From SHYR01 sp036013055 (GTDB taxonomy: Bacteria; Chloroflexota; Dehalococcoidia; UBA2979): a stretch of 64,000 bases of DNA. The DNA lies in contig DASCQM010000006.1 in assembly GCA_036013055.1 (NCBI GenBank), positions 329,808 to 393,807 on the forward strand. Reading direction: 5' to 3'. Position numbers and translations under genes: made by a program. The notes below the pieces were generated by a model. That model was not told where the DNA came from. It was given only the letters and a program-made list of their open reading frames with translations, and did not search any database. Positions 7,977 to 17,383 of this stretch are shown here, piece by piece (the stretch's first letter is position 1; each line of letters opens with the position of its first letter).

Positions 7977-9518
7977 CTATAAAGGCACGTTCCCGTGCTT
8001 TTTCGCGGGCAGGCTCTGCGCCTTGCCGCGCAGCATCTGCAGCGCTCGCGCGATACGGGTGCGTGTCTCGCTCGGGTCGATCACGTCGTCGACGTAGCCC
8101 TTCGACGCCGCGATGTACGGGTGTTCGTAACGCTGCTTGTAGTCCTCGACCAGTTCCGCGCGCACGGTCTCGGCGTCGTCGGCGTTCTGCATCTCGCGAC
8201 GGCCGATGATGTTGATCGCTGCGGAGCCCTCCATGACGGCGATCGCTGCCCCTGGCCACGCGTAGTTGATGTCCGCGCCCAGGTGCTTGGAGCCCATCGC
8301 GTCGTATGCGCCGCCGTAGCCCTTGCGCGTGATGATCGTGACCTTTGGCGTCGTTGCCTCGGCGTAGGCGTACACGAGCTTCGCGCCGTGGGTGATGATG
8401 CCGCCCCATTCCTGCGAGAGACCGGGCAGGTAGCCGGGCACGTCGACGAGCGTGATGATCGGCAGGTTGAACGCGTCGCAGAAGCGCACGAAGCGCGCTG
8501 CCTTGCGCGACGAGTCGATGTCGAGCACGCCGCCGAGGTAGATCGGCTGGTTGCCGACGACGCCGACGCTCTGTCCGTCGATGCGCCCGAATCCGACCAC
8601 GATGTTTTGCGCGAAGTATTCGTGGACCTCCATGAAGTCGCCGTTGTCGACGACGCGCTCGATCACGTCGCGCATGTCGTACGGCAGGGCCGCGTCTTCC
8701 GGCACGATCGAGTCGAGGTCGTTCAGTGCGCGCGACGGCGAGTCGCCGGTGTCGGCGCGCGGGGCCTCGTCCATGTTGTTCGACGGCAGGAACGAGAGCA
8801 GGTGCCGCGCGGCCTCCAGGCACTCTTCCTCGGTGTCGACGACCAGTTGCGCGACGCCGGATTTCGCGGCGTGCGACATCGCGCCGCCCAGTTCCTCGGG
8901 TGTCGTGTCCTCGCCGGTCGCCATCGCGATCACGTCGGGCCCGGTGATGAACATCTGGGAGGTGTCCTTCACCATGAATATGAAGTCGGTCATGGCCGGG
9001 GAATAGACCGCGCCACCGGCGCAGGGCCCCATGATCAGGCTGATTTGCGGAATCACGCCAGAGGCGTGGACGTTGCGCAGGAAGATGTCGCCGTAGCCTG
9101 CAAGCGAAGAGACCCCCTCCTGAATACGCGCGCCGCCGCCATCGTTGATACCGATGATCGGCGCGCCGTTCTGCACGGCAAGATCCATCACCTTCACGAT
9201 CTTGCGACCCACGACCTCGCCGAGTGACCCGCCGTACACGGTGAAGTCCTGCGCGAAGAGGTAGACGGGGCGACCATCGACGGCGCCCCAGCCGGTGACG
9301 ACGGCATCGCCGAAGAAGCCCTCGGCGGTCGCGCTGTACTCGTCGACGGCGAGCGAGTCGAATTCGACGAACGTTCCCGGGTCGAGCAGAACGTCGATGC
9401 GTTCGCGAGCCGTGAGCTTGCCCTGCTCATGCTGACGGTCAATGCGTACCTGACCGCCGCCAAGGGCAGAGCGCTGGCGCAGTTCTTGAAGCTGATCGGC
9501 CTGGTCGTCGGAGCTCAC
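7977..9518 (-). CDS. pccB: Acyl-CoA carboxylase carboxyltransferase (beta) subunit
   Basis: 513 aa, the usual length of propionyl-/acetyl-CoA carboxylase beta or methylmalonyl-CoA decarboxylase alpha subunits. Both crotonase-like halves are present, with oxyanion-hole glycines in GGGARIQEG and in GKGYGGAYDAMGS. The C-terminus LPAKKHGNVPL is typical of PccB. It transfers CO2 from carboxybiotin to an acyl-CoA, most often propionyl-CoA. The GTG start has GGAGG seven bases upstream. No biotin carboxylase or biotin carrier gene is adjacent, so its alpha partner must be elsewhere. Confidence 0.92.
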   Translation of the reverse strand: MSSDDQADQLQELRQRSALGGGQVRIDRQHEQGKLTARERIDVLLDPGTFVEFDSLAVDEYSATAEGFFGDAVVTGWGAVDGRPVYLFAQDFTVYGGSLGEVVGRKIVKVMDLAVQNGAPIIGINDGGGARIQEGVSSLAGYGDIFLRNVHASGVIPQISLIMGPCAGGAVYSPAMTDFIFMVKDTSQMFITGPDVIAMATGEDTTPEELGGAMSHAAKSGVAQLVVDTEEECLEAARHLLSFLPSNNMDEAPRADTGDSPSRALNDLDSIVPEDAALPYDMRDVIERVVDNGDFMEVHEYFAQNIVVGFGRIDGQSVGVVGNQPIYLGGVLDIDSSRKAARFVRFCDAFNLPIITLVDVPGYLPGLSQEWGGIITHGAKLVYAYAEATTPKVTIITRKGYGGAYDAMGSKHLGADINYAWPGAAIAVMEGSAAINIIGRREMQNADDAETVRAELVEDYKQRYEHPYIAASKGYVDDVIDPSETRTRIARALQMLRGKAQSLPAKKHGNVPL

Positions 9519-9592
9519 GAGATCGCCTCCAAAGGCTCACCTGAACGGCTATCCGCGCAGTATCGGGTGACTGGCATCAGTGCGCCAGTCCG

Positions 9593-10147
9593 CTAGCGGG
9601 GACGCGGGAGGGTCAGCGTGTCGCCCGGCTGGAGCGCCGCAAGCTCGTCGACGGTGATGCCGTTCGCCGCGGCAAGCAATTCGATCGTCGTGTCATGGTC
9701 GTTCGCGATCGCCCACGCCGTGTCGCCGGCCTGCACGACGTAGACGGAGGGATCGCCCGCCGCTGCGCCGCCGCTGTCCGGGGTCGCGGTCGGTTCAGCT
9801 CCGCCGTCCTCGCCGGCGTCCGGGAGCTTCAGTTCCTGCCCGACGAAAATCAGGGTCGCATCGGTCAGGTCGTTGAGCGTGAGAATTGCGTCGACGGTCG
9901 TGTTGAAGCGATCTGCGACCTCGGAGAGCGTGTCGCCAGCTTCGACGATGTAGGTCGCGGGTTGCAGCGGCGCGTTTGGCGCGGCTGCAGCGACGATCGT
10001 CGGCTGGGGGTCGACCGGGAACGGGGTGGCCGTGGCGATCGATGCGGGCGTCTCGGCGGTCGGTTCGGGGGTAGCGTCGTCATCGCCGCCGCAAGCAGCG
10101 AGGATCAACGCGCCGGTCGCAGCGATTGTCAGCAGATGCGTACGCAT
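9593..10147 (-). CDS. Lipoprotein with two LysM domains
   Basis: 184 aa. The N-terminus is a lipoprotein signal with lipobox LAAC at about residues 16-19, then a Thr/Pro-rich linker. Two LysM repeats follow, starting YIVEAGDTLSEVADRF and YVVQAGDTAWAIANDH, separated by a Gly/Thr-rich linker. LysM binds N-acetylglucosamine-containing glycans such as peptidoglycan, so this is likely an envelope-anchored protein outside the membrane. The ATG before the signal peptide was chosen over a longer reading without a signal. No catalytic domain is present. Confidence 0.82.
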   Translation of the reverse strand: MRTHLLTIAATGALILAACGGDDDATPEPTAETPASIATATPFPVDPQPTIVAAAAPNAPLQPATYIVEAGDTLSEVADRFNTTVDAILTLNDLTDATLIFVGQELKLPDAGEDGGAEPTATPDSGGAAAGDPSVYVVQAGDTAWAIANDHDTTIELLAAANGITVDELAALQPGDTLTLPRPR

Positions 10148-10229
10148 GGAGTGATCGCAAACCGGGGGAGACGCGGCAAGCGTACCGCGCACCACGGCAC
10201 AAGACAACAGATCGCGGGACCGCTCGTGG

Positions 10230-11576
10230 CTAGTTGAGGAGCAGACCCTCAAGCACCGCTGCCGTGATCTCCAGCATCGTGCCGAGATCGGCAAGCGAGA
10301 CGTTGTCAATGTCGTCGCCTGCCTGGTGGATTAGCGGATCGTCGCCGCTGTGCACCGTGATCGCCGGGACTCCCTCGGCGGCGAAGACCGCGTGGTCCGA
10401 CGAGGCGCTCGGAGGGAAGCTGCCGGGCAAGACGATGTGTCCGAGCGTCAGCGCGGCGGCGGAGGCGCGGACCGCGAGCGCGCGGCCCGCGGCATCGCGA
10501 TCGGCGATGAACTCGGCCCTCGTCAGCTTGCCGACCATGTCGAGGTTCAGCATGAATCGGGCATCGCCGACATCGTGCTGCTCGACGAAGGCCTGCGAGC
10601 CGACGAGCCCGATCTCTTCGGAGCCGAACGCGACGTAGCAGAGGCCGTCAGCGTGGTGCGTGCGCGCGACCTCGATCATCGCTGCCGTGCCCGACGCGTT
10701 GTCGTTCGCACCCGGCCCCTCGACAACCGAGTCGTAGTGCGCGCCAACGTACGCGTTGCAATGCTCCGTGGGCCGCGCGACGACGTTCTGCGACGGGCGC
10801 TCTCCGACCTCCTGCTGCGACGTCACCGTAACCGTCCCGCCATCACCCCCAAACAGATCGAGCGCGGTGCCGTCTGCCTGATCGATCCCGACGACCGGGA
10901 TCGTGATCCCGGCGGTCTCGGATAGCGCGCCTGCGAGGAGGCCGGGGACGTTGTTGATCACGATCAGAGCGACGGCACCCGCCTGCTGCGCGTTGAGCGC
11001 CTTCGTGTCGAATCGCAGGATGCCGCGGTCCACGACAACGATCGCGTCCGCCACATCGAGCCGATCGAGGTCGGTGACGCCGCCGAGAGCGGCGCGAACC
11101 AGGGGGCCGCTGACCGACGCGTTCGGTGACAGCCGCAGGCCACGCGCCGACTCCAGCAGCGAGCCGTCAGCCAGTGCGAGCGAGGAGCGATCCTCCGCGA
11201 ATGGGGCATCGAAGCTCTCGATCGTGACGTCGTAACCCGCTGCCTCCAGTTGGGTGGCGATGTACTCGGCGGCGCTGCGCTCCTCGTCGCTGGTCGAGGT
11301 GCGGCTGCCGATCTCCTCGACGAGGACGCGCACGTCATCGAACGCGCGCTCGGCGTCGGTTGCCGCGAATGCGGACGGCTCGGGCCGCGCGATAGTCGCT
11401 GCTGCGGCAGCGGTCGGGGCGATCGACGTCGGCTCGGTCGCGACGCCGGATGCGGTGCCCTCGTTACCCGCACACGCGGCGAGCGTCAGCGCGAGGGCAG
11501 CGAGGATGGCGAGGGCGGATCGTCGACCGCGTGATCGTCGATGGACCGTACCCCGTCGGGTCGTCTCAGCGTGCAT
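10230..11576 (-). CDS. M28-family zinc metallopeptidase lipoprotein
   Basis: 448 aa. A basic N-terminus and hydrophobic stretch end in lipobox LAAC near residue 35. The M28 catalytic core is seen in AHYDSVVEGPGANDNASG (first zinc His and bridging Asp), GSEEIGLVGS (catalytic Glu pair), LNLDMVG, and a late zinc His in IHQAGDD. A protease-associated-like insert lies between the signal and core, around residues 140-260. The family contains exported aminopeptidases and glutaminyl cyclases. It is directly upstream of the LysM lipoprotein on the same strand. Confidence 0.88.
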   Translation of the reverse strand: MHAETTRRGTVHRRSRGRRSALAILAALALTLAACAGNEGTASGVATEPTSIAPTAAAAATIARPEPSAFAATDAERAFDDVRVLVEEIGSRTSTSDEERSAAEYIATQLEAAGYDVTIESFDAPFAEDRSSLALADGSLLESARGLRLSPNASVSGPLVRAALGGVTDLDRLDVADAIVVVDRGILRFDTKALNAQQAGAVALIVINNVPGLLAGALSETAGITIPVVGIDQADGTALDLFGGDGGTVTVTSQQEVGERPSQNVVARPTEHCNAYVGAHYDSVVEGPGANDNASGTAAMIEVARTHHADGLCYVAFGSEEIGLVGSQAFVEQHDVGDARFMLNLDMVGKLTRAEFIADRDAAGRALAVRASAAALTLGHIVLPGSFPPSASSDHAVFAAEGVPAITVHSGDDPLIHQAGDDIDNVSLADLGTMLEITAAVLEGLLLN

Positions 11577-11594
11577 GAAGTGAACGGTCGGCGG

Positions 11595-12026
11595 TTAGCG
11601 GCGGGAGCGGCGGTTTGCGAACCAGCGACGCAGCCGAACCCACGGCGGTGTCGTTGCCCCGTAGTTGATTTCCTGGCCTCGCCAGTAGGTGCTGCCGCTG
11701 GGACCGCTCTTCGTGCTGAAGACGGTGGCGGCGAAGGCTGAGACGAACAGAATCACGCCTGCCAGCAGCATCCACGTTCGTGCCGGACCGAGGAACCGAC
11801 CAAGCAAGAACGAACCGAGAATCAATACGAATGAGGCGATCATCACCTGACTGATCGAGATCCGCGAGATCTTGCGCACGAGCGCGCGCTGCTGATCGGC
11901 GACCGCGCCAGCCAGGCGGCGGAGCAGACGCTTTCGATTGCGGGCGCGGCGGCTCTCGGGATCGGGGAACTGCTCGATCTTGTCGAGGATTTCGTTGATC
12001 TCTTGCTCAAGCCGGTCGTCTGGCAT
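11595..12026 (-). CDS. Small membrane protein of unknown function
   Basis: 143 aa. I do not recognise the family. The first 60 residues are charged and helical (LEQEINEILDKIEQFPD then an Arg-rich stretch), followed by two hydrophobic segments of about 20 residues separated by a short turn with Gly-Arg, and a basic, aromatic C-terminus (WVRLRRWFANRR). The Glu/Asp-rich helix ahead of the membrane hairpin would face the cytoplasm. ATG at 12026 was preferred to an upstream in-frame start because the extra residues are low-complexity. It lies just upstream of the M28 peptidase. Confidence 0.65.
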   Translation of the reverse strand: MPDDRLEQEINEILDKIEQFPDPESRRARNRKRLLRRLAGAVADQQRALVRKISRISISQVMIASFVLILGSFLLGRFLGPARTWMLLAGVILFVSAFAATVFSTKSGPSGSTYWRGQEINYGATTPPWVRLRRWFANRRSRR

Positions 12027-12107
12027 CAGCCTGCTCTTCCGGTTCCGGGTGGGTGCCGATCTCGCCGAAGTCTGGTCACCATTGTAGCAAGTAGGAGGCC
12101 GCACGGT

Positions 12108-13694
12108 TCAGCTTCGACTGGAAGGGTCACCCCAGCCGCCGCCACCGGGTGTCTCCACGCGCAGACGGTCGCCGATATCGACCTCGACCTGCGCCCGCGC
12201 ACCAAGATCCTCGACCGTGCCGTCCGCGCGGAACAGTGTGTTGCGGCCGGGCGTGGCGTTACCGCCGCCGGCCAACCCCCACGGGGCGAAGCGACGGCGT
12301 TCGCTGACCAGCGTAACGGTGGCGCGATCGTGGAAGACGTACTCGCGGATCAGGCCATCGCCGCCTGGATGCTGGCCATCGCCACCGCTGTCCGGGCGAA
12401 CCTCGTAGCGGTCGACGGTGAACGGGTAGGCGAGGGGGAGCGCCTCGACGGGCGTGTTCATCGTGTTCGTCATGTGCGTATGCACGGCCGATCGGCCGTC
12501 GCGCTGCGGCCCGCCGCCCGCACCGCCGGCGATCGTCTCGTAGTACGCGTACGGCCGCTCGCGGGCGCTGTCGTAGCCGCCGATCGTGATGTTGTTCATC
12601 GTGCCCGACGACGCCGCGGGGATGCGGTCCGGCACCGCCTGCGCGAGCGCGCCGAGCGCGACGTCGGTGATGCGCTGCGAGGTTTCGACGTTGCCGGCGG
12701 AGACCGCGCGCGGCGGGCCGGCGGCGACGACGGATCGCTCCGGCAGCGTGAAGCGGATCGGCCGGTAGCAGCCCTCGTTCGCGGGCGCGTCGATGCCGGC
12801 GAGGCAACGGATCGAGTAGTAGCAGGCGGACTGCGTCACGGCCGCGACCGCGTTGAGCGAGGCCTCCTCCGTCTCGGCGTCGGTGCCGCTGAAGTCGAAG
12901 TGCGCGGCGTCACCCTCGATGTTCAGCGCGAGGCGGATCGTCAGGCCGTCGTCGCCGACCTCAAGCCGGTCTTCGAATTCGTAGCGGCCGTCTGGCAGCT
13001 CCGCGATCACGGCGCGGACGACACGCTCACCGTGGGCTAGCAGCGCGACGGTGCGTTCCGCGAGTGTTTCGATGCCGAGGCGCTGCGAGAGCGCGGTCAG
13101 CCGTCGATCGCCAAGCGCGACGCTGGCGAGTTGCGCGCGCAGGTCTCCCTCGCGCTCGATCGGTGCGCGGCTGTTGCGGACGATCAATGCCGTTGCGGCG
13201 GCCTCCGGTTCACCCGCGCGGATCAGGCGGATCGGCGGGATCACCAGCCCCTCCTGCAGCAGCTCACGTGCGACTGGCATCGAGCCGGGGGCCATACCGC
13301 CGATGTCGGCGTGGTGGGCGCGCGACGCGACGTACCCGATCGGCTCTGGCTGTCCCGCGAAGACCGGGGCCACCGTCGTAATGTCCGGCAGGTGTGTTCC
13401 TCCGAGGAACGGGTCGTTGAGTGCCAGCACATCGCCGGGCTCGAACGGCGCGAGATCCATCACCGCGCGCACGGCGGTGGGCATCGCGCCGAGGTGCACC
13501 GGCATGTGCGCCGCCTGCGCGATCATCTGGCCTTCGGCGTCGAAGACCGCGCACGAGTAGTCGCGGCGCTCCTTAATGTTCGGCGAGTAGGCGGTGCGGC
13601 CGAGCGCCTCGCCCATCTCCTCGGCGATCGATGTCAGCGCGGCCTCCGTGATCGCGAGATCGGAGGCGCTGACGTTGGCGCGTCCGCTGGTCAC
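12108..13694 (-). CDS. hyuB: Hydantoinase B / oxoprolinase family protein
   Basis: 528 aa from the GTG at 13694, which overlaps the hyuA stop as GTGA; a longer upstream reading would run inside hyuA. The family forms the second subunit of ATP-dependent N-methylhydantoinase, 5-oxoprolinase or acetone carboxylase-like complexes. Seen are SPNIKERRDYSCAVFD, NDPFLGGTHLPDIT and HHADIGG near the N-terminus and the Gly-rich PGGGGWGDP close to the end. The ring-opened substrate cannot be told from sequence. Confidence 0.9.
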   Translation of the reverse strand: MTSGRANVSASDLAITEAALTSIAEEMGEALGRTAYSPNIKERRDYSCAVFDAEGQMIAQAAHMPVHLGAMPTAVRAVMDLAPFEPGDVLALNDPFLGGTHLPDITTVAPVFAGQPEPIGYVASRAHHADIGGMAPGSMPVARELLQEGLVIPPIRLIRAGEPEAAATALIVRNSRAPIEREGDLRAQLASVALGDRRLTALSQRLGIETLAERTVALLAHGERVVRAVIAELPDGRYEFEDRLEVGDDGLTIRLALNIEGDAAHFDFSGTDAETEEASLNAVAAVTQSACYYSIRCLAGIDAPANEGCYRPIRFTLPERSVVAAGPPRAVSAGNVETSQRITDVALGALAQAVPDRIPAASSGTMNNITIGGYDSARERPYAYYETIAGGAGGGPQRDGRSAVHTHMTNTMNTPVEALPLAYPFTVDRYEVRPDSGGDGQHPGGDGLIREYVFHDRATVTLVSERRRFAPWGLAGGGNATPGRNTLFRADGTVEDLGARAQVEVDIGDRLRVETPGGGGWGDPSSRS

Positions 13695-15697
13695 GATCGC
13701 TCCAGCAGCAGGTTGAGGCGCTGATCGACGGAGGTATGCCATCCCGGCGGGATCAGCGTCGTGGAGTCGAGCTGCGTCACGACGGCGGGCCCGTCGATCC
13801 GATCGCCAGGCACGAGGCCGGCACGATCGACGAACTGCGTCGCCAGTTGCTCGCCGCTGAACCAGACGTCGGCGGTCGTGGTCTCGGTGGCGTCGACAGC
13901 CGGTTCCGGCACGGGGTCGATGTCTGCGCCGGGCACGCGCGCGGTGACGCGCACGTTCACGACCTCAACGGCAACTTCGGCGTCGTGGTGCGCGAAGCGG
14001 GCCTCGTGCAATTCGTCGAAGGTTGCGCGCGGTGCATCGACGTCGAGCGTAGCGGCGAGTTCGCCGTCGGGGCTGCCTTCGAGCCCGACGGTCAGTTCGT
14101 ACGACTGTCCGAGGTAACGAAGATCCAGCTCGTAGTCGAGCCGTGGTTCGCTCATCTCGAGGCGCGCTCGGGCCTCTTCGCCGGCCGCGATCAGCGACTC
14201 ACGGAGCGCCGGGGCGCTCTCCGGCGTCAGCGGCAGCAACACGGAGCGAACGCGGGTCGCCGTCAGGTCACTGCGCACCGCGCCGAGCGCGGCCAGCACG
14301 CCAGGCATCGGCGGCACGAGCACGCGCGGCATCTCCAGCGCGTCCGCGAGCGCGCAGGCGTGGAGCGGTCCGGCACCTCCGAAGGCGACGAGCGTGAACT
14401 CGCGAGGGTCGTAGCCGCGCTGCACCGAGACGACGCGCAGCGCACGCTCCATGTTGGCCGTCGCGACATCGACGACCGCCTGTGCTGCCGCCTGCGGGTC
14501 GCCGCCGAAGGCGTGGACGACGCCGGAAGCCGCGCGTCGCGAGCGGCGGACATCGAGCGTCATCGCCCCGCCGAGCAACCCGCCGCCAAGCCGCCCGAGC
14601 ACTGCCTGTGCGTCGGTGACAGTGAAGTCTTGCCCGACCCCGTAGCAGGCGGGTCCCGGGTCGGCGCCTGCCGACTGCGGACCGACGCGCAGCGCACCAC
14701 CGGCGTCGATCCGGGCGATCGAGCCGCCGCCGGCGCCGACGGTGTGGACATCGACGACCGGTGTGCGCGCTCGCAGGTGGTCGATCACGACATCGCCGCG
14801 CATCGGTAGCGCGCCGTCGCAAAGCGCGACGTCGGCGGAGGTGCCGCCCATGTCGAACGTGAGGATGCGGTCGATCCCGGCGCGCTGTGCGAGCGTGAGC
14901 GCGCCACCGACGCCGGCCGCGGGACCGGAGAGCAACGTGGCGACCGGCAGCTGACTGGCCTGCTCGGCGCTCGCCGCGCCGCCGTCGGACTGCAGCACGC
15001 GGAGCGGACCGCTGCCTCGGTCCGCCAGCCCGGCGGCGAGCCGTGCGAGGTAGCGAGACATCACGGGACCGACATACGCGTTCAGCACCGTCGTGGCCGT
15101 TCGTTCGACCTCGCGGTACTCGGGCGATACTTGCGAGGAGAGCGAGAGGTACAGGGCGGAACCACCGTCGTCACGATCGCCAGCAGCCACGGCAGCGGTG
15201 AACAGTTCTTCGAAGTCCGGGTTCGTGTAGGCGTAGAGCAGCGAGACGGCGAGCGCCTCGGCACCGCCCTCGCGCGCCTGCCGAACGAGGTCGGCGATCT
15301 CGTTCGCGTTGGGCGGCTGATCGACGCTGCCGTCGGGTCGCAGCTTCGCGCTCAGTTCGAGTTGGAGATCGGGCGGGATCAGCGGCTCGGGCGTCTCCGG
15401 CTGCAGGTCGTAGATGTCGGGTCGGTTCTGCCGGCCGATCACGAGTACGTCCCGCATGCCCTCGGTCGCGACGAGCGCGGTGCGCGCGCCTCGGCGCTGC
15501 AGCACGGTATTGGTCGCCACCGTGCTGCCGTGCATTACGAGGTCCGGTGCGCCACCGAGCGACTCGATACCGTCAAGCACCGCGCGCGACGGATCGTCCG
15601 GCGTCGAGAGGGCCTTGTGTACCTCGAACTGACCGTCGCGTGAGACGAGGAAGTCGGTGAACGTACCGCCGACGTCGACGCCGAGCAGCGTCGTCAC
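13691..15697 (-). CDS. hyuA: Hydantoinase A / oxoprolinase family protein
   Basis: 668 aa. The N-terminal DVGGTFTD and the central DMGGTSADV are the two phosphate-binding motifs of the ASKHA-type ATPase fold; FGGAGPLHACALA is the adenosine-binding motif. It supplies ATP-dependent activation for the HyuB partner. The GTG at 15697 overlaps the TGA of the upstream hydrolase, and its own TGA overlaps the hyuB start, so three genes are coupled end to end. Oxoprolinase and hydantoinase are both possible activities. Confidence 0.9.
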   Translation of the reverse strand: MTTLLGVDVGGTFTDFLVSRDGQFEVHKALSTPDDPSRAVLDGIESLGGAPDLVMHGSTVATNTVLQRRGARTALVATEGMRDVLVIGRQNRPDIYDLQPETPEPLIPPDLQLELSAKLRPDGSVDQPPNANEIADLVRQAREGGAEALAVSLLYAYTNPDFEELFTAAVAAGDRDDGGSALYLSLSSQVSPEYREVERTATTVLNAYVGPVMSRYLARLAAGLADRGSGPLRVLQSDGGAASAEQASQLPVATLLSGPAAGVGGALTLAQRAGIDRILTFDMGGTSADVALCDGALPMRGDVVIDHLRARTPVVDVHTVGAGGGSIARIDAGGALRVGPQSAGADPGPACYGVGQDFTVTDAQAVLGRLGGGLLGGAMTLDVRRSRRAASGVVHAFGGDPQAAAQAVVDVATANMERALRVVSVQRGYDPREFTLVAFGGAGPLHACALADALEMPRVLVPPMPGVLAALGAVRSDLTATRVRSVLLPLTPESAPALRESLIAAGEEARARLEMSEPRLDYELDLRYLGQSYELTVGLEGSPDGELAATLDVDAPRATFDELHEARFAHHDAEVAVEVVNVRVTARVPGADIDPVPEPAVDATETTTADVWFSGEQLATQFVDRAGLVPGDRIDGPAVVTQLDSTTLIPPGWHTSVDQRLNLLLERS

Positions 15698-16524
15698 GCG
15701 CCGTTGCCCGTCTCACGGAGGAAGCCGTGCATTGCGGCCGCGATCTGTTCCGGCTGTTCGAGGTGCAGCAGATGGCTCAAGTTCGGGAACTCATGGAACC
15801 GGCCGTTCGGCAGGGTGCGCATCATCTCATCGGCTGCATCGCGGCTGTGCACCATAGACGCGCCACCGCGCAGCACCAGCGTTGGACACTCGATCCCTGT
15901 CAGCAGTTCGCGGTTGTCCCACGGCGCGAACTGCGCCAGCGTCTGGCGGTCGTAGCCCTCGATGTAGCCGCCGCCGCGCGGCAGGAAGTTGGCGGCCATG
16001 ATGCGCTCGACGGCGTCATCCTGCGCGTCCGGCCGTAGCCGAGTGACGCGAGCCCACGCTTCATCGGACGAGTCAAAGCTGAGGCCATCGCGGGCACCGG
16101 CTCGGTGCAGGTTCTCGCCCTGCGAATCTGGCGGGCGGGCGTCGATGTCGACGAAGATCGCGGCGCTGACGCGATCCGGCCGCGCTGCCGTGTAGCGCAT
16201 CGCGATCAGGCTACCCATCGAGTGCCCCGCGAGCGCGACCGACGGCACATCGAGCACGTCGATCAGCCGATCGACGTCGTTGAGATAATCGTCAGGGGAG
16301 TACGCGCCGTTCCACTCGGACTCGCCGTGACCTCGCAGATCGAGCGCGGCGACACGGTACTCGGGCAGCTTTGGTGCGACGTCGTCCCACGCCCTCGCGT
16401 GCTGCGTGGAGCCGTGGAGCAGCACCAGTGTTGGGAGGTCGCCTTGTCCGGAGAGCGAGTAGTGCAGGCGCGGAACACCCTCGATGAAATGGTGCTGCAT
16501 CCGCGAGGGCTGTGCGTCCGGCAT
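15694..16524 (-). CDS. Alpha/beta-fold hydrolase
   Basis: 276 aa. LLHGSTQHARAWD contains the oxyanion-hole HG, DLRGHGES is the usual strand-4 motif, and GHSMGS holds the nucleophile Ser. The late His is in LSHLLHLEQ. Substrate is unknown; small ester or lactone hydrolysis is typical. Placement at the head of an overlapping operon with hyuA and hyuB suggests it processes a product or precursor of the same pathway. ATG at 16524 was chosen because longer readings would collide with the rplY promoter region. Confidence 0.82.
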   Translation of the reverse strand: MPDAQPSRMQHHFIEGVPRLHYSLSGQGDLPTLVLLHGSTQHARAWDDVAPKLPEYRVAALDLRGHGESEWNGAYSPDDYLNDVDRLIDVLDVPSVALAGHSMGSLIAMRYTAARPDRVSAAIFVDIDARPPDSQGENLHRAGARDGLSFDSSDEAWARVTRLRPDAQDDAVERIMAANFLPRGGGYIEGYDRQTLAQFAPWDNRELLTGIECPTLVLRGGASMVHSRDAADEMMRTLPNGRFHEFPNLSHLLHLEQPEQIAAAMHGFLRETGNGA

Positions 16525-16554
16525 GGCGCGCATCCTATCAGCGCGGCCGCTACC

Positions 16555-16583
16555 TTGACCCACCGGGGGCGCGTGGCTAGCGT
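16555..16583 (+). promoter_or_regulatory. Sigma70-type promoter for rplY
   Basis: TTGACC at 16555-16560 and TAGCGT at 16578-16583 are separated by exactly 17 bases. The predicted start leaves a leader of about 30 nt before the rplY ATG at 16619. Confidence 0.55.
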
Positions 16584-16618
16584 GGATCGTCGATGTTCCG
16601 CACAGCAGACGTATCTGG

Positions 16619-17302
16619 ATGGCAACGATGGTCACGCAAGTAGACACGTATCAGGTCGAGACCCGCACGGTGATCGGGAAGCGCGTCGCGGGGCTACGCC
16701 GTGACGGCATTCTTCCCGCCAACGTCTTCGGTCGCGGCCTCGAGTCGCTCGCGATTCAACTCCCCGAACGCAAGGCACACGAGATGCTTGTCGCGCACGG
16801 CCGGAACAACCTGATCGAGATTCAAGTTGCGGGCGAGAGCGAGCCGCGGCCCGTCGTTGTCCGTGACCTCAAGCAGCACCCGGTACACGGCGCGCTGCTG
16901 CACATCGACTTCTATCAGGTCGACCTCACGCGCACCCTTCGCGCGATGGTGCCGGTGACGCTGATCGGCACTGCGCCCGCTGTGAACATGTATGGCGGAA
17001 TTCTGCTGCTGGAGACCGACGCGATCGATGTCGAGGCGCTCCCGGCAGCGATGCCCGATCACTTTGAAATCTCGGTCGACGGCCTCGAGGAAATCGATGA
17101 TTCGGTCTCAGTTGACGCGATCGTCATGCCCGAAGGAGTGACCCTCCACACCGACGAGGCGGTTACAGTCGCTCGCGTCTCCCGCCCGCGTCTCGTGGTC
17201 GAGGAAGAAGAAGTGCTCGAGGGCGAAGAGGAACTGCTCGAGGGCGAAGAGGCTGCCGAGGGCGAAGAGGCTGCCGAGGGCGAAGAGGCTGCCGAGGAGT
17301 AG
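16619..17302 (+). CDS. rplY: 50S ribosomal protein L25 / general stress protein Ctc
   Basis: 227 aa. Residues 10-95 form the L25 5S rRNA-binding domain and 100-185 the C-terminal TL5/Ctc beta domain, so this is the long form. The last 35 residues are almost only Glu, Gly and Ala and are encoded by a short tandem repeat. It binds 5S rRNA in the central protuberance. It stands alone and points away from the hyu operon. Confidence 0.93.
   Translation: MATMVTQVDTYQVETRTVIGKRVAGLRRDGILPANVFGRGLESLAIQLPERKAHEMLVAHGRNNLIEIQVAGESEPRPVVVRDLKQHPVHGALLHIDFYQVDLTRTLRAMVPVTLIGTAPAVNMYGGILLLETDAIDVEALPAAMPDHFEISVDGLEEIDDSVSVDAIVMPEGVTLHTDEAVTVARVSRPRLVVEEEEVLEGEEELLEGEEAAEGEEAAEGEEAAEE
17219..17302 (+). 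repeat. 18-bp tandem repeat encoding the acidic tail of L25
   Basis: Three identical in-frame copies of GAGGGCGAAGAGGCTGCC lie at 17240-17257, 17258-17275 and 17276-17293, preceded by a diverged 21-bp unit. They encode the EGEEAA repeats. Such arrays change length by slippage without breaking the frame. Confidence 0.9.
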
Positions 17303-17383
17303 CGTCTCTCCGGCCGCTCGTTCAGCGGTGCTCATTCAGTCGTACGCTCGGTCGCGAACCGGTGCCTAGTCTCTCAGCGTCTC

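Noticed and set aside
12003..13040. Long plus-strand reading frame opposite hyuB
   Set aside because: It is the antisense of a well-conserved gene in GC-rich DNA, with Arg-rich, family-less product.
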